Shown here: in pieces, positions 1 through 8,240 of the stretch
How the letters are laid out: each line of letters starts with the position of its first letter
Numbering within the stretch: the first letter of the stretch is position 1
From: Streptomyces acidiscabies
GTDB lineage: Bacteria > Actinomycetota > Actinomycetes > Streptomycetales > Streptomycetaceae
NCBI RefSeq assembly: GCF_020010905.1
Contig: NZ_JAGJBY010000001.1
Coordinates: 1,012,001 to 1,076,000, forward strand
DNA length: 64,000 nt
Direction of reading: 5' to 3'
Notes under the pieces: generated by a model
Told to the model about the DNA's origin: nothing
What the model saw: the letters and a program-made list of their open reading frames with translations, nothing else
The model's database searches: none
Made by a program: the position numbers and the translations under genes

Positions 1-2
1 AC

Positions 3-248
3 GCGGAGCTGGACTTCACCGAGTCGACCGACCGGATGGTCTTCGAGCGGCGGTTCGGGTGGGTGGACATCGAGGCGGACTGGATGCGGGTGGAGGAGGA
101 GCCGCTGACGTTCTCCCACAGCGAGCTGCGGCGCGAGGCGCGGGACTTCCTGCACGACGTGATCGCGGACCTGACGGATCTGCACGAGGACCTGGGGGAG
201 AACCCGGCGATCTGGACCCTCCAGGCGAAGTTTCCCCGGCTGAGCTGA
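3..248 (+). CDS. C-terminal part of a hypothetical protein (runs off the left edge)
   Basis: The frame is open from the window edge to a TGA at 246-248, so only the last 81 residues are visible. An internal ATG at 36 exists, but the coding pattern continues upstream of it and the true start lies outside the window. The tail is acidic and apparently soluble, with a helical stretch containing REARDFLHDV. It has no cysteines, signal peptide or membrane segment. I do not recognise the family. Thirty-three bases of this gene (78-110) recur exactly at 380-412 in the following non-coding stretch. Confidence 0.6.
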   Translation, partial: AELDFTESTDRMVFERRFGWVDIEADWMRVEEEPLTFSHSELRREARDFLHDVIADLTDLHEDLGENPAIWTLQAKFPRLS

Positions 249-635
249 CCCCTGCGGGGGCGGGGGCGGGGGCGGCGGAAAGTGCCGGGCTAGGCCGTCG
301 GGCGGCTGCGGTGCCATACGGCTGAGGTGCCGTGCGGCTGCGATGCCATGGCGGCCGGTTGCGCCCGCGCGGCGGAGCCGACTGGATGCGGGTGGAGGAG
401 GAGCCGCTGACGGGCCGGTCGCGCCCACACGGCGGAGCCGCAGATCGACCCAGCCCCGCGCCCCCGCCGGCCTCAGCCCCGCGCCCCCGGCCCTGTACCC
501 GCTGGCCTCAGCCCCGCGCCCCCGGCCCCGTACCGGCGCCCCAGCCCCGCGCCACCGATGCCCCCGCTCTCAGCGCCCCGCGCCCCTGAACGACGCGCCG
601 CTGAAGAACCCGGCATCAGCACCCCGCACTGCCCG
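249..635. other. Intergenic stretch with GC-rich repeats, no supported gene
   Basis: No frame here looks like a real gene. The stretch contains a copied piece of the upstream coding sequence (380-412) bracketed by two near-identical blocks of about 28 bases ending in GGCGGAGCCG (352-380 and 413-440). A series of CCCAGCCCCGCGCCCCCG-like units then runs from about 452 to 585. It looks like slippage or recombination debris between two convergent genes. Confidence 0.6.
380..412 (+). repeat. 33-bp exact copy of coding sequence 78-110
   Basis: Bases 380-412 are identical to 78-110, which lie inside the partial gene at the left edge. The spacing is 302 bp. The second copy sits in non-coding DNA between two similar GGCGGAGCCG blocks, so it looks like a short duplication rather than a functional site. 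Confidence 0.9.
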
Positions 636-1295
636 TCACATCCCCGACGCCCCCGCCGGCGCACCCCCCGCCCAGAACGTCGCCCCACCCAGCAGCCACA
701 GCTCCGTCAACGCCGTCCCCGGCGGCAGGTACCCCTGCGACAGCGCCCCGTACCCCGTGTTCAGCCTCGGCGCCGACAGCCCCAGCAGCGCCATCACGTC
801 GTAATGCTGCGCGTCCGCGAACACGTACCGCCCGTCCTTGCCGTCCTCCCGCGCGAGCGGCACGCAGCGCAGCACCGACTCCAGCGCCGGGATGTCGAGG
901 GGCGCGGCGGCGAAGGGGAGGAACGCGGTGGGGGCGGCGCCGAGCGGCTCGGGCCACTCGGGGGTCCACGCGTCGGTGGGCCGCTCCCCGCTGAAGTACC
1001 CCGGCCACGAGTCGTAGACGTGCCGCAGTTCGCCGTCGTCGTACACCTGCATGACCAGTACGTCCGAGTCGAAGACGTACATCCCCAGCGTCGGGACGGA
1101 CAGGCGGCGGCTCACCGCTTCCGCGAGGGTCAGCGCCTCCGTCTCCTCAGCGGGATGAATCACGGTGTGGCTGGGCCCCACCGCGAGTGCGTACCCGCGT
1201 ATCGCGGGGCGGCCGGCCGCCGTCTCCTCGGAGAGCAGCGGCACCACTTCCTGGCACGGCCGCGCCACCAGTACGTTCCCGTAAAACGTGCCCAT
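636..1295 (-). CDS. Hypothetical protein, 219 aa
   Basis: A soluble 219-residue protein beginning MGTFYGNVLVARPC, with no signal peptide or membrane span. It has strong third-position GC bias and is probably real. I recognise no catalytic motif. It is rich in aromatic and acidic residues, with a central VYDDGELRHVYDSW segment. Its start lies only 3 bp after the stop of the pentapeptide-repeat gene (1299-1988) on the same strand, so the two are almost certainly co-transcribed and perhaps translationally coupled. The C-terminus is Gly/Ala-rich. Function unknown; it may act with the pentapeptide protein. Confidence 0.75.
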   Translation of the reverse strand: MGTFYGNVLVARPCQEVVPLLSEETAAGRPAIRGYALAVGPSHTVIHPAEETEALTLAEAVSRRLSVPTLGMYVFDSDVLVMQVYDDGELRHVYDSWPGYFSGERPTDAWTPEWPEPLGAAPTAFLPFAAAPLDIPALESVLRCVPLAREDGKDGRYVFADAQHYDVMALLGLSAPRLNTGYGALSQGYLPPGTALTELWLLGGATFWAGGAPAGASGM

Positions 1296-1298
1296 CGG

Positions 1299-1988
1299 TC
1301 ACTCCTCCACCCTGATCCCCAGTTCCCCCGCCAGCACCGGTGCTAGATCGAGCAGCTGTGCCGTACTGATGACGGCACCGCGCAGTCGGTCCACACCGGC
1401 GGTGATGCCCAGTTCGACCGCTCCCCTCAGATCGACGTCCGACAGGGTCGCCGCGCTGAAGTCCGCGCCCTTGAGCGCGCAGTCGACGAACTCCACCCGT
1501 TCCATACGCGCGCCCGCGAAATCCGGTTCGACGAGAACGCAGTTTTCGAAAACGACATCCCTGAGACGGGCCTGCCGGAGGTTCAGGAAGTCGATCTTCC
1601 CGCCCCGTACGACCACCCTCTCCAGCACGCTCCCGAACATCTGCGTGCCGCCCAGGCGCGCCTCGATCACCTCCACGTCCCGCAGCGTCGCGTCCGCGAG
1701 GTCCGTCCCCACCCCGCGCGGCGCGGTCAGCCGGGAGTCCAGGAAGCGCGCGTTCCTCAGCCGCGTCTCGTCCAGCGAGCACCCCGTCAGCGCGCAGTCC
1801 ATGAACGTCGCCCCCGCGCCGTCCTGCCCCGCCAGGTCCAGCTCCTTCAGCTCCATCCCGTCGTAATCCCCGTCCGGTTCCACCTCCCCGTCCTCGAACT
1901 CCCGCAGCTCCGGCAGCCGCAGCTCGGGCCGCCGAGCCCCCTTGACCCCGCCCCGCTTGCCGCCGCTGCCACGTCCGTTGCTCGCCAT
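1299..1988 (-). CDS. Pentapeptide-repeat protein
   Basis: A 229-residue protein with degenerate A(D/N)LxX pentapeptides from about residue 45 to 200, for example GATFMDCALTGCSL, NARFLDSRL, DFAGARMERVEF and GADFSAATLSDVDL. Such repeats fold into a right-handed quadrilateral beta-helix. Family members include DNA-mimicking gyrase protectors and many proteins of unknown role. I chose the ATG at 1988 because residues encoded further upstream (to 2159) lack the repeat character and run into the next promoter region. The N-terminus is basic and glycine-rich. It heads an apparent two-gene operon with the 219-aa gene 3 bp downstream. No partner points to a target. Confidence 0.8.
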   Translation of the reverse strand: MASNGRGSGGKRGGVKGARRPELRLPELREFEDGEVEPDGDYDGMELKELDLAGQDGAGATFMDCALTGCSLDETRLRNARFLDSRLTAPRGVGTDLADATLRDVEVIEARLGGTQMFGSVLERVVVRGGKIDFLNLRQARLRDVVFENCVLVEPDFAGARMERVEFVDCALKGADFSAATLSDVDLRGAVELGITAGVDRLRGAVISTAQLLDLAPVLAGELGIRVEE

Positions 1989-2180
1989 GCCCCCATCCTG
2001 CACCCCGCCACTGACAACGCCCCTGGCCTGTGGATAACGCCTGTGGATAACTCCGCCACCGGAGCCTTCGGCGACAAGCTCCTTGACCTCAAACTCCTTG
2101 ACCTCAAGCGGGGTTGAGGCCGAAGCCTGGAGAACTCGTACGACAAGAACACCGGACAACCGGCATCCTCAGGGGGACCC

Positions 2181-3149
2181 GTGCACGCCATCCGCCTCCA
2201 CACCTTCGGCCCCGCCGAGAACCTCACCTACGAACCCACCGACGACCCCCACCCCGCCCCCGGCCAGGTCCGCATAGCCGTACGCGCCGCAGGCGTCCAC
2301 CTCCTGGACACAGCCCTGAGACAAGGCATCCAGGGCCCGGCCCCCACCCCCGTCACCCTCCCGACGATCCCGGGCCGCGAAGTCGCCGGCACGGTCGAAT
2401 CCCTCGGCGAGGGCGTGGCCGGAACCTGGCTGGGCCGCCGGGTGGTCGCCCACCTCGGCTTCGCCCCCGGCGGCTACGCCGAACTCGCCGTCACGGACGT
2501 GACCCGCCTCCACGAGATCCCCGCCCCCCTCGACGAGGCCCAGGCCGTGGCCATGATCGGCACCGGCCGCACCGCCCTCGGCATCCTCCAGTTCGCCACC
2601 CTGACCCCCGACTCGATCGCCATCGTCCCGGCAGCGGCGGGCGGACTCGGCACGCTCCTGGTCCAGTACGCCAAACACCGGGGCGCCACGGTCATCGCCC
2701 TGGCAGGCGGCCCGGCGAAGACCGCACAGGCGCGCGCGAACGGCGCCGACCTCGCCCTCGACTACACGACCCCCGACTGGCCCCACCACCTCCGCACCTA
2801 CCTAGGCCCCCGCCGCGCCACGATCGTCCTCGACGGCGTAGGCGGCGAAGCGGCCCGCGAATCGACGGCCCTCCTGACCCCCACCGGCCAACACCTGATC
2901 TTCGGCCGGTCCTCCCAGGGAGTCACCGACGGCACGGCGTACGAGGTGCCTGGCCTGTCCCAGCACGTCCTGGGCCCGGCCATGTTCGAGAAGACCCCAC
3001 TCCGCACCCTGGAAGCCCAGGCGCTCGCAGAAGCCGCGACCGGCAACCTCACCCCGGCCGTCCACCGCTTCCCCCTTGCCGAGGCGGCAGCCGCCCACCG
3101 GGCCCTGGAGACCCGCAGGACGACGGGAAAGGTGATCCTGGAACCGTGA
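2181..3149 (+). CDS. Zinc-independent MDR-family oxidoreductase (quinone oxidoreductase-like)
   Basis: A 322-residue medium-chain dehydrogenase/reductase. The N-terminal GroES-like domain (about 1-120) is followed by a Rossmann domain with AAGGLG at residues 152-157 and a typical C-terminal LAEAAAAHRALETRRTTGKV segment. The cysteine and histidine ligands of the zinc alcohol dehydrogenases are absent, which places it with the NADPH:quinone oxidoreductase (zeta-crystallin) branch that reduces quinones or enones. The substrate cannot be told from sequence. The ATG at 2181 begins the conserved MHAIRLHTFGP start. It is transcribed alone, convergent with the FAD oxidoreductase gene. Confidence 0.88.
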   Translation: MHAIRLHTFGPAENLTYEPTDDPHPAPGQVRIAVRAAGVHLLDTALRQGIQGPAPTPVTLPTIPGREVAGTVESLGEGVAGTWLGRRVVAHLGFAPGGYAELAVTDVTRLHEIPAPLDEAQAVAMIGTGRTALGILQFATLTPDSIAIVPAAAGGLGTLLVQYAKHRGATVIALAGGPAKTAQARANGADLALDYTTPDWPHHLRTYLGPRRATIVLDGVGGEAARESTALLTPTGQHLIFGRSSQGVTDGTAYEVPGLSQHVLGPAMFEKTPLRTLEAQALAEAATGNLTPAVHRFPLAEAAAAHRALETRRTTGKVILEP

Positions 3150-3151
3150 CC

Positions 3152-3182
3152 CCGCGCGCGGGCCGGACCCACCCGCGCGCGG
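3152..3182. terminator. Palindromic GC stem between convergent genes
   Basis: The palindrome CCGCGCGCGG occurs at 3152-3161 and again at 3173-3182, so the intervening bases can form a strong stem-loop. It starts 2 bp past the stop of the plus-strand oxidoreductase and ends 8 bp before the stop of the minus-strand FAD enzyme, as expected of a shared terminator. There is no U-tract, which is usual in Streptomyces. Confidence 0.5.
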
Positions 3183-3190
3183 AGCCCTCC

Positions 3191-4573
3191 TCACCCCCGC
3201 CCCGCCACCACATCCGCCACCCGCGCCAACCGCGAAGACCCCGCCCCCGCCCGCATCTCCCGCTCCCTGCGGTCCGCCGCCCGGTACACCGCGTACAGCC
3301 CTCGGACCCCCACCCACCGCAGCGGCTCCGGCTCCCACTTCCGCACCCGGTGTCCCACCCACGGCAACCGGCTCAACTCCCCGTCCCCGCCGAGGACCAG
3401 CTCCGTCAGGGTGCGGCCGGCGAGGTTCGTGGTGGCGACTCCGGAGCCGACGTAGCCGCCCGCCCAGCCGAGGCCGGAGGCGGGGTCCAGGGTGGCTGTG
3501 GCGCACCAGTCGCGGGGGACGCCGAGGACGCCGGACCAGGTGTGGTCGATCCGTACGCCGCGCAGGGCGGGGAAGAAGTCGGTGAGCACCGCGCGCAGGG
3601 CGTCGACCGTCGCCCCGGGGGTGCGGCCGTCCGCGTCCGCGCGCGAGCCGAAGCGGTACGGGACGCCCCGCCCGCCCAGGGCGATCCGCCCGTCGGCGGT
3701 GCGCTGTGCGTACATGTACGCGTGCGCCATGTCGCCCAGCGCCTCGCGCGCGTGCCAGCCGATCTCCTCCCAGAGGGCCTCGCTCAGCGGCTCGGTGGCG
3801 ATCATCGAGGAGTTCATCGGCAGCCAGGTGCGCCGCTGCCCCTTCAGCTCGGACGTGAACCCTTCGGTGCACCGCAGGACGTACCGCGCGCGCACGGTGC
3901 CGTACGGAGTGACCGCCTGTCCGGGACGGATCTCCGTCACCGCCGTCCCCTCGTGGACGGTCACGCCGAGTCGTACGACGGTCTCCAGGAGCCCCGTCAG
4001 CAGCTTGACGGGGTGCACGCGCGCGCCGTGCGGCGTCCATGTGGACCCCAGCGTGTCGACGATACGGATCCGTTCCGACGTCTCGGCGGGCCCGTACAGC
4101 TCGCGGTCGGTCTCGCCGTACGCCAGCTCGTGCTCGTGGAACGCGCGCAGGCGCGCGAGCTGCGCGGGCGTACGGGCGACCTCCAGGACGCCGCCCCGGT
4201 GGATGTCCGCGTCGATCCCCTCGGCCTCGGTGACCGCGACGACCTTGGCGACGGTGTCGTTCATGGCCCGCTGGAGCCGTACGGCGGCCTCGTGGCCGTG
4301 CACGCGCGCGTACCGGTCGCGTCCGGCGATCCCGTTGTACAGCCAGCCGCCGTTGCGCCCGGAGGCGCCGTACCCGCAGAACGCGCGCTCCAGGACGGTG
4401 ACCGCGAGCGAGGGGTCGGCCTTCTTGAGGTAGTACGCCGTCCACAGCCCGGTGTATCCGCCGCCGACGATCACGACGTCGGCGGTCGTGTCCCCGGGCA
4501 GCGGATCGCGCTCCCGGGGGAGGCCGTTCTCGGCCCACCAGAAGGAGACACCGCCGTTCGCGAAAGCACCCAT
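3191..4573 (-). CDS. FAD-dependent oxidoreductase, DAO superfamily (amine oxidase-like)
   Basis: A 460-residue flavoprotein. The FAD-binding dinucleotide motif VGGGYTGLWTAYYL lies at residues 36-49, followed by the family-typical GRNGGWLYNG segment and a C-terminal GWAGGYVGSGV FAD loop. The layout matches the D-amino-acid oxidase/glycine oxidase fold and is closest in style to gamma-glutamylputrescine oxidoreductases, which oxidise amines with release of hydrogen peroxide. Substrate is inferred only. No signal peptide is present, so the protein is cytosolic. Its stop is convergent with the MDR gene, and the rhomboid-like gene lies 9 bp upstream on the same strand, suggesting a two-gene transcript. 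Confidence 0.85.
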   Translation of the reverse strand: MGAFANGGVSFWWAENGLPRERDPLPGDTTADVVIVGGGYTGLWTAYYLKKADPSLAVTVLERAFCGYGASGRNGGWLYNGIAGRDRYARVHGHEAAVRLQRAMNDTVAKVVAVTEAEGIDADIHRGGVLEVARTPAQLARLRAFHEHELAYGETDRELYGPAETSERIRIVDTLGSTWTPHGARVHPVKLLTGLLETVVRLGVTVHEGTAVTEIRPGQAVTPYGTVRARYVLRCTEGFTSELKGQRRTWLPMNSSMIATEPLSEALWEEIGWHAREALGDMAHAYMYAQRTADGRIALGGRGVPYRFGSRADADGRTPGATVDALRAVLTDFFPALRGVRIDHTWSGVLGVPRDWCATATLDPASGLGWAGGYVGSGVATTNLAGRTLTELVLGGDGELSRLPWVGHRVRKWEPEPLRWVGVRGLYAVYRAADRREREMRAGAGSSRLARVADVVAGRG

Positions 4574-4582
4574 GCGCGGACG

Positions 4583-5272
4583 TTAGCCCGTCCGGGCGAG
4601 GGCTGTCCCCTTCGGATCCCGTCGTCCCTTGGTCATCGGATACGCCGCCAGCCCCAGCAGTACGGCGATGAAGTGCCCGAGGTCCGTGAACGTCGGCGTG
4701 ACCGCCATGGGCGCCGCGAAGAACACCAGGAGCCCCGCCGCCCACACGTACCGCCACGGCGCCCGCAGGCGGTACGTGAGGACCGCCGCGACCCCGGCCA
4801 GCGCGTAGCTCACCCCCACGTCCAGCGTGTTCATCGCCGACCTCGGCGCGATCCCCTGCTCGATCGCGACCAGGAGCGCCCCCTCGCTGATGAGCGTCGC
4901 CAGCACGTGCGCGCCGGCCGCGACGGCCAGCCAGCGCATGGTCCCCAGCCAGCGCTCCACGGGCGCGTGGACCACCGAGTACAGCGCCGCGTACGGCAGC
5001 CAGTACCCGCCGTCCAGCCACATCGCGCTCGCGAGCAGCACGCGCACGGGGTTGTCCGACAGCTCGTGCAGGTTCGTCGACCGCTGCCGCAGGAACTCCT
5101 CCTCGAACTGCGGCGACATGCGGTGCGCGGCGGCCGTCGTGAACAGCAGGATGCCCAGCCAGACGTACGTCCCCGGGGAGCGCCGGACGTACCTTCCGAC
5201 TGCCCGCAGTCCGCGCTTAATTCGCATGAGCGGATTCACGCGGTTCAGTATCGTCCGAGTGGTGATCGACAT
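4583..5272 (-). CDS. Rhomboid-like membrane protein
   Basis: A 229-residue polytopic membrane protein with about six hydrophobic segments and a basic N-terminus. A rhomboid-type Ser (S155 in GVSYALAG) and a late His (H200 in DLGHFIAVLLG) are spaced as in the Ser-His dyad of rhomboid proteases. The usual GxSG motif is GxSY here, so activity is uncertain and it may be a pseudoprotease. Starts at 5272 (MSITTRTIL) or 5227 (MRIKRGLR) are possible. The first would overlap the divergent kinase gene start at 5262. It is probably co-transcribed with the FAD oxidoreductase gene 9 bp downstream. Confidence 0.75.
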   Translation of the reverse strand: MSITTRTILNRVNPLMRIKRGLRAVGRYVRRSPGTYVWLGILLFTTAAAHRMSPQFEEEFLRQRSTNLHELSDNPVRVLLASAMWLDGGYWLPYAALYSVVHAPVERWLGTMRWLAVAAGAHVLATLISEGALLVAIEQGIAPRSAMNTLDVGVSYALAGVAAVLTYRLRAPWRYVWAAGLLVFFAAPMAVTPTFTDLGHFIAVLLGLAAYPMTKGRRDPKGTALARTG

Positions 5273-6143
5273 TCCGCAGGGATTAGTGAAGTCTCAGCAA
5301 AGGGCGAACGGGGCGGCCGGAGTGGCTTTCCTGGAAGGGCTGCCGGCGCTCGCGCAGGAGTTCCTCGCAGGCTGGGACCTGCGGCTCGACGGACCGTCGA
5401 TGCACGGCATGTGCGCGCTGATCCTGCCCGTCGTCCGTACGGACGGCCTGCGCGCCGTCCTGAAGCTGCAACTCCTCGACGAGGAGAGCGAGGGCGAGGC
5501 GGTCGCCCTGCGGCTGTGGGACGGCGACGGAGCGGTCCGGCTCCTCGACCTCGACGACGCCACCGGGACGATGCTCCTCGAACGCCTCGACCCCACGCGC
5601 ATGCTCGCGCGCGTGGCCGACGCCCACACCTCCGTCGAAGTCATCACCGGGCTGCTCGCCCACCTCACCGCCGGGCCCGCGCCGCAGGGCATGCGGCGGC
5701 TCGCCGACATCGCCGCGTCCATGCTGGAGCGCACGCCGGCCGCGCTGGCCCGCATCCCCGACCCCGAGCACCGCCGTATCGTCGCCGACTGCGCCTCCGC
5801 CGTCGCCGAGGTCGTCGACGAGCCCGGCGACCGGCTCCTGCACTGGGACCTCCACGACGAGAACGTCCTCGCCGCCGACCGCGCGCCCTGGCTCGCCATC
5901 GACCCCAAACCCCTCGCCGGCGACCCCGGTTACGACCTCTGGCCCGCCATCGCCAACCGCTTCGACGCGGACGACATCCGCTGGCGCTTCGACGCGATGA
6001 CCTCCGGCCTCGGCCTGGACCGCGCCCGAGCCCGAGCCTGGACCCTGGGCCGCCTCCTGGAGAACTCCCTCTGGAACATCGAGGACGGCGAACCGCTCGA
6101 CGAGGAGGACCTGGAAATCGCGCGGCGACTTCGGAGTTCCTGA
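5262..6143 (+). CDS. Aminoglycoside/hydroxyurea phosphotransferase-like kinase (APH family)
   Basis: A 293-residue APH-fold kinase of the streptomycin 6-kinase/hydroxyurea phosphotransferase type. The Brenner motif is HWDLHDEN (H194, catalytic D196, N201), followed by the metal-binding segment LAIDPKPLAGDPGYDLWP. The N-terminal lobe carries the ATP-binding lysine in AVLKLQLLDEE. I chose the GTG at 5262 because the protein then begins with the family-like VIDIPQGLV. It overlaps the divergent rhomboid-like start by 11 bp; GTG 5286 is the alternative. Members phosphorylate hydroxyls of antibiotics, but most Streptomyces paralogues have no known substrate, so resistance cannot be assumed. Confidence 0.82.
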   Translation: MIDIPQGLVKSQQRANGAAGVAFLEGLPALAQEFLAGWDLRLDGPSMHGMCALILPVVRTDGLRAVLKLQLLDEESEGEAVALRLWDGDGAVRLLDLDDATGTMLLERLDPTRMLARVADAHTSVEVITGLLAHLTAGPAPQGMRRLADIAASMLERTPAALARIPDPEHRRIVADCASAVAEVVDEPGDRLLHWDLHDENVLAADRAPWLAIDPKPLAGDPGYDLWPAIANRFDADDIRWRFDAMTSGLGLDRARARAWTLGRLLENSLWNIEDGEPLDEEDLEIARRLRSS

Positions 6144-6178
6144 GGGCGGCGGCACGAAGAACGAGGAGGATCAGGAAA

Positions 6179-7345
6179 TTGCGTGACGACTCGGGAACTC
6201 CCGGCAAACACGGCACGTTGGACCCGACAACAGCCCGATCCTTGGCATCGAGAACAGAGCGACAAGCCTTCCTCCCCGGCCTCACCCTGGCCCGCCGCTT
6301 CTACGCCGAGGCCGTCCGCCCCCTCCTTGCCGGCCTCCCCCACTCGGCCGCCCGGATCGGCCCCGGCTCGGAGGTCCTCGGCTACGACACACCCCGCTCC
6401 GCCGACCACGAGTGGGGGCCGCGCCTCCAGCTCTTCGTACGCGACGACGACCCCGCGGCCCATGACGTCCTGAGCGCCCACCTAGCGGAGAACCTCCCGA
6501 AGACCTTCCTCGGCCACTCCACCCACTTCGCCCTCACCGGCACCGACGGCGACCGCGACATCCGCGTCATGACCCCGGCCGACGGCCCCGTCCACCACCG
6601 CGTCGAGATCACCACCCTCCCCGCCTGGCTCACCCGGACCCTCGGCTTCGACCCCACGAGGGGTGTCACCCCGGCGGACTGGCTCACGACCCCGACCCAA
6701 CGCCTGGCCGAGGCCACGGCAGGCGAGGTCTTCCACGACGGCCTCGACACCCTCGTACCCGCCCGCGAGGCCCTCTCCTGGTACCCGCCGGACATCTGGC
6801 GCCACGTCCTGGCCGCGCAATGGCAACGCGTCGCGCAGGAAGAGGCGTTCGTGGGCCGCAGCGGAGAGGCGGGCGACGAACTGGGCTCCGCCGTCACCGC
6901 CGCCCGCCTGGTCCGCGACCTGATGCGGCTGTGCCTCCTGATGGACCGCCGCTATCCCCCGTACGGCAAGTGGCTCGGCACAGCCTTCTCCCGCACACCC
7001 CTCGGCGCCCGCCTCACCCCCGTACTCCGAGCCACCCTCACCGCCTCCGACTGGCCCATTCGGGAAGCCCAACTGGCGCACGCATACGAGGAGATAGCCA
7101 CCGCGCACAACGCACTCGGCCTCACCGACCCCCTCGACCCCACCACCCGCCCCTACCACTCCCGCCCGTTCCGAGTCCTCCGCGCCGACCGCTTCGCCGA
7201 GGCCCTCACGGCGACCATCACCGACCCGACGATCCGCGCGCTGCCGCTGCTGGGCGCGATCGACCAGTACATCGACAACGCGGACGCGCTGAACATGCCG
7301 AAGGCCCAGCTCAGCACCGCACTGAACCGGGCCTTCGAGGACTAG
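6179..7345 (+). CDS. DUF4037 nucleotidyltransferase-fold protein
   Basis: A 388-residue protein of the DUF4037 family. The N-terminal part has the nucleotidyltransferase-like pattern GSEVLGYDTPRSADHEWGP, followed by the helical DUF4037 region ending near AQLSTALNRAFED. The frame is open far upstream, but family-like sequence only begins near FLPGLTLARRFY. I chose TTG 6179 because a strong GAGGAGG lies about 9 bases before it; TTG 6242 is an alternative. It follows the APH-type gene by 35 bp on the same strand, so co-transcription is likely. The reaction is unknown. Family members resemble small-molecule nucleotidyltransferases related to antibiotic modification. Confidence 0.75.
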   Translation: MRDDSGTPGKHGTLDPTTARSLASRTERQAFLPGLTLARRFYAEAVRPLLAGLPHSAARIGPGSEVLGYDTPRSADHEWGPRLQLFVRDDDPAAHDVLSAHLAENLPKTFLGHSTHFALTGTDGDRDIRVMTPADGPVHHRVEITTLPAWLTRTLGFDPTRGVTPADWLTTPTQRLAEATAGEVFHDGLDTLVPAREALSWYPPDIWRHVLAAQWQRVAQEEAFVGRSGEAGDELGSAVTAARLVRDLMRLCLLMDRRYPPYGKWLGTAFSRTPLGARLTPVLRATLTASDWPIREAQLAHAYEEIATAHNALGLTDPLDPTTRPYHSRPFRVLRADRFAEALTATITDPTIRALPLLGAIDQYIDNADALNMPKAQLSTALNRAFED

Positions 7346-7380
7346 GGGGCGATCACATCCCGCGCGGGGTGCCGCCTCGG

Positions 7381-8112
7381 TCAACGCCCCAGTGCCGAAA
7401 GCTCCTTGGCCGCCTCGGTCAAGTCCTTGGCCGTGTCGATGGCTCGCCAGTACGCGCCCTGCGGCAGCGGGAATCCTGCCAGCCTCAGTTCCCGCGCGAG
7501 CTGGGGGAACGTGCTCCGTTCGTGGTCCCCCCGCTCCGGGAGGAGTTCGGCGAACTCCGGTGAGAACACGTACACGCCCGCGTTGATCTCGAACGTCGAG
7601 GGCGGGGACTCTATGAAGTCGGTGACGTGGCCGAAGCCGTCGGTCTGGACGGCGCCCCAGGGGATCCGGGGGCGCGCGAGCGCGATCGTCGCCACGGCGT
7701 CGCGTTCCGTGTGGAAGTCGGCCATCTCCCGCAGCGAGAACCGCGTCCAGATGTCGCCGTTGGTGGCGTACCAGGACTGGTCGGGGTGCGGCAGCCGGGC
7801 CGCGGCGTACCGGAGCCCCCCGCCCCGCCCGAGCGGCTCGGGCTCGACAACGGTGGTGACGGTGACCGGCAGGTCGGTCTCGTCCAGCCACTTCTGGAGG
7901 ACGTCCGCGAGGTGCCCGCAGGAGACGACGACGTCGGTCACCCCCTCCTCCGCGAGCCAGTTCAGCTGGTGCCCGATGATCGGCGTCCCCGTCCCCGGGA
8001 TCTCGACCATCGGCTTGGGCCGGTCATCGGTGTACGGGCGCAGACGTGAGCCCTGGCCCCCGGCGAGGATGACGGCTTGCGTGGGCCGCGACGCGGCGTG
8101 CGGGTCGGTCAT
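7381..8112 (-). CDS. Sugar-phosphate nucleotidyltransferase family protein
   Basis: A 243-residue NDP-sugar pyrophosphorylase-like enzyme. The nucleotide-binding signature LAGGQGSRLRPYT starts near residue 16 and is followed by RPKPMVEI. NGDIW supplies the metal-binding aspartate and EINAGVYVFSPE is the sugar-binding segment. Such enzymes transfer a nucleotide from an NTP to a sugar 1-phosphate. There is no left-handed beta-helix acyltransferase tail, so it resembles RmlA/RfbF-type single-domain members. It stands alone between a convergent DUF4037 gene and a same-strand secreted-type protein gene, so its sugar cannot be inferred. Confidence 0.85.
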   Translation of the reverse strand: MTDPHAASRPTQAVILAGGQGSRLRPYTDDRPKPMVEIPGTGTPIIGHQLNWLAEEGVTDVVVSCGHLADVLQKWLDETDLPVTVTTVVEPEPLGRGGGLRYAAARLPHPDQSWYATNGDIWTRFSLREMADFHTERDAVATIALARPRIPWGAVQTDGFGHVTDFIESPPSTFEINAGVYVFSPEFAELLPERGDHERSTFPQLARELRLAGFPLPQGAYWRAIDTAKDLTEAAKELSALGR

Positions 8113-8173
8113 GACCGCACTGTACGAGACGGGGGTGAGGGGGGTGCGGGGAAGGGGTTCTTACGCGGGCATG

Positions 8174-8211
8174 GGCCGACCCCGGGGGTTCATGTCCCCG
8201 GGGCCGGTCGG
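8174..8211. terminator. Imperfect GC-rich stem-loop
   Basis: GGCCGACCCCGGGG and CCCCGGGGCCGGTCGGC face each other around a short TTCATGT loop. The stem is imperfect in its lower half. It follows the stop of the minus-strand 159-aa gene (8241) and precedes the start region of the nucleotidyltransferase gene, so it probably ends the upstream transcript. Confidence 0.5.
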
Positions 8212-8240
8212 CGGCGTACGGCGGTCGGCGTGCGGTCGGC

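Noticed and set aside
452..585. CCCCGCGCC-rich repeats as a functional repeat array
   Set aside because: Units vary in length and sequence, consistent with simple low-complexity drift.
5262..6143. Calling the APH-type kinase an antibiotic resistance gene
   Set aside because: The family has many chromosomal members without resistance function in Streptomyces, and nothing nearby indicates an antibiotic pathway.
2114..7345. 1743-codon plus-strand open frame
   Set aside because: Only its last part (6179-7345) reads as a protein. The rest is Arg/Pro-rich antisense or shifted sequence over four real genes, a common high-GC artefact.
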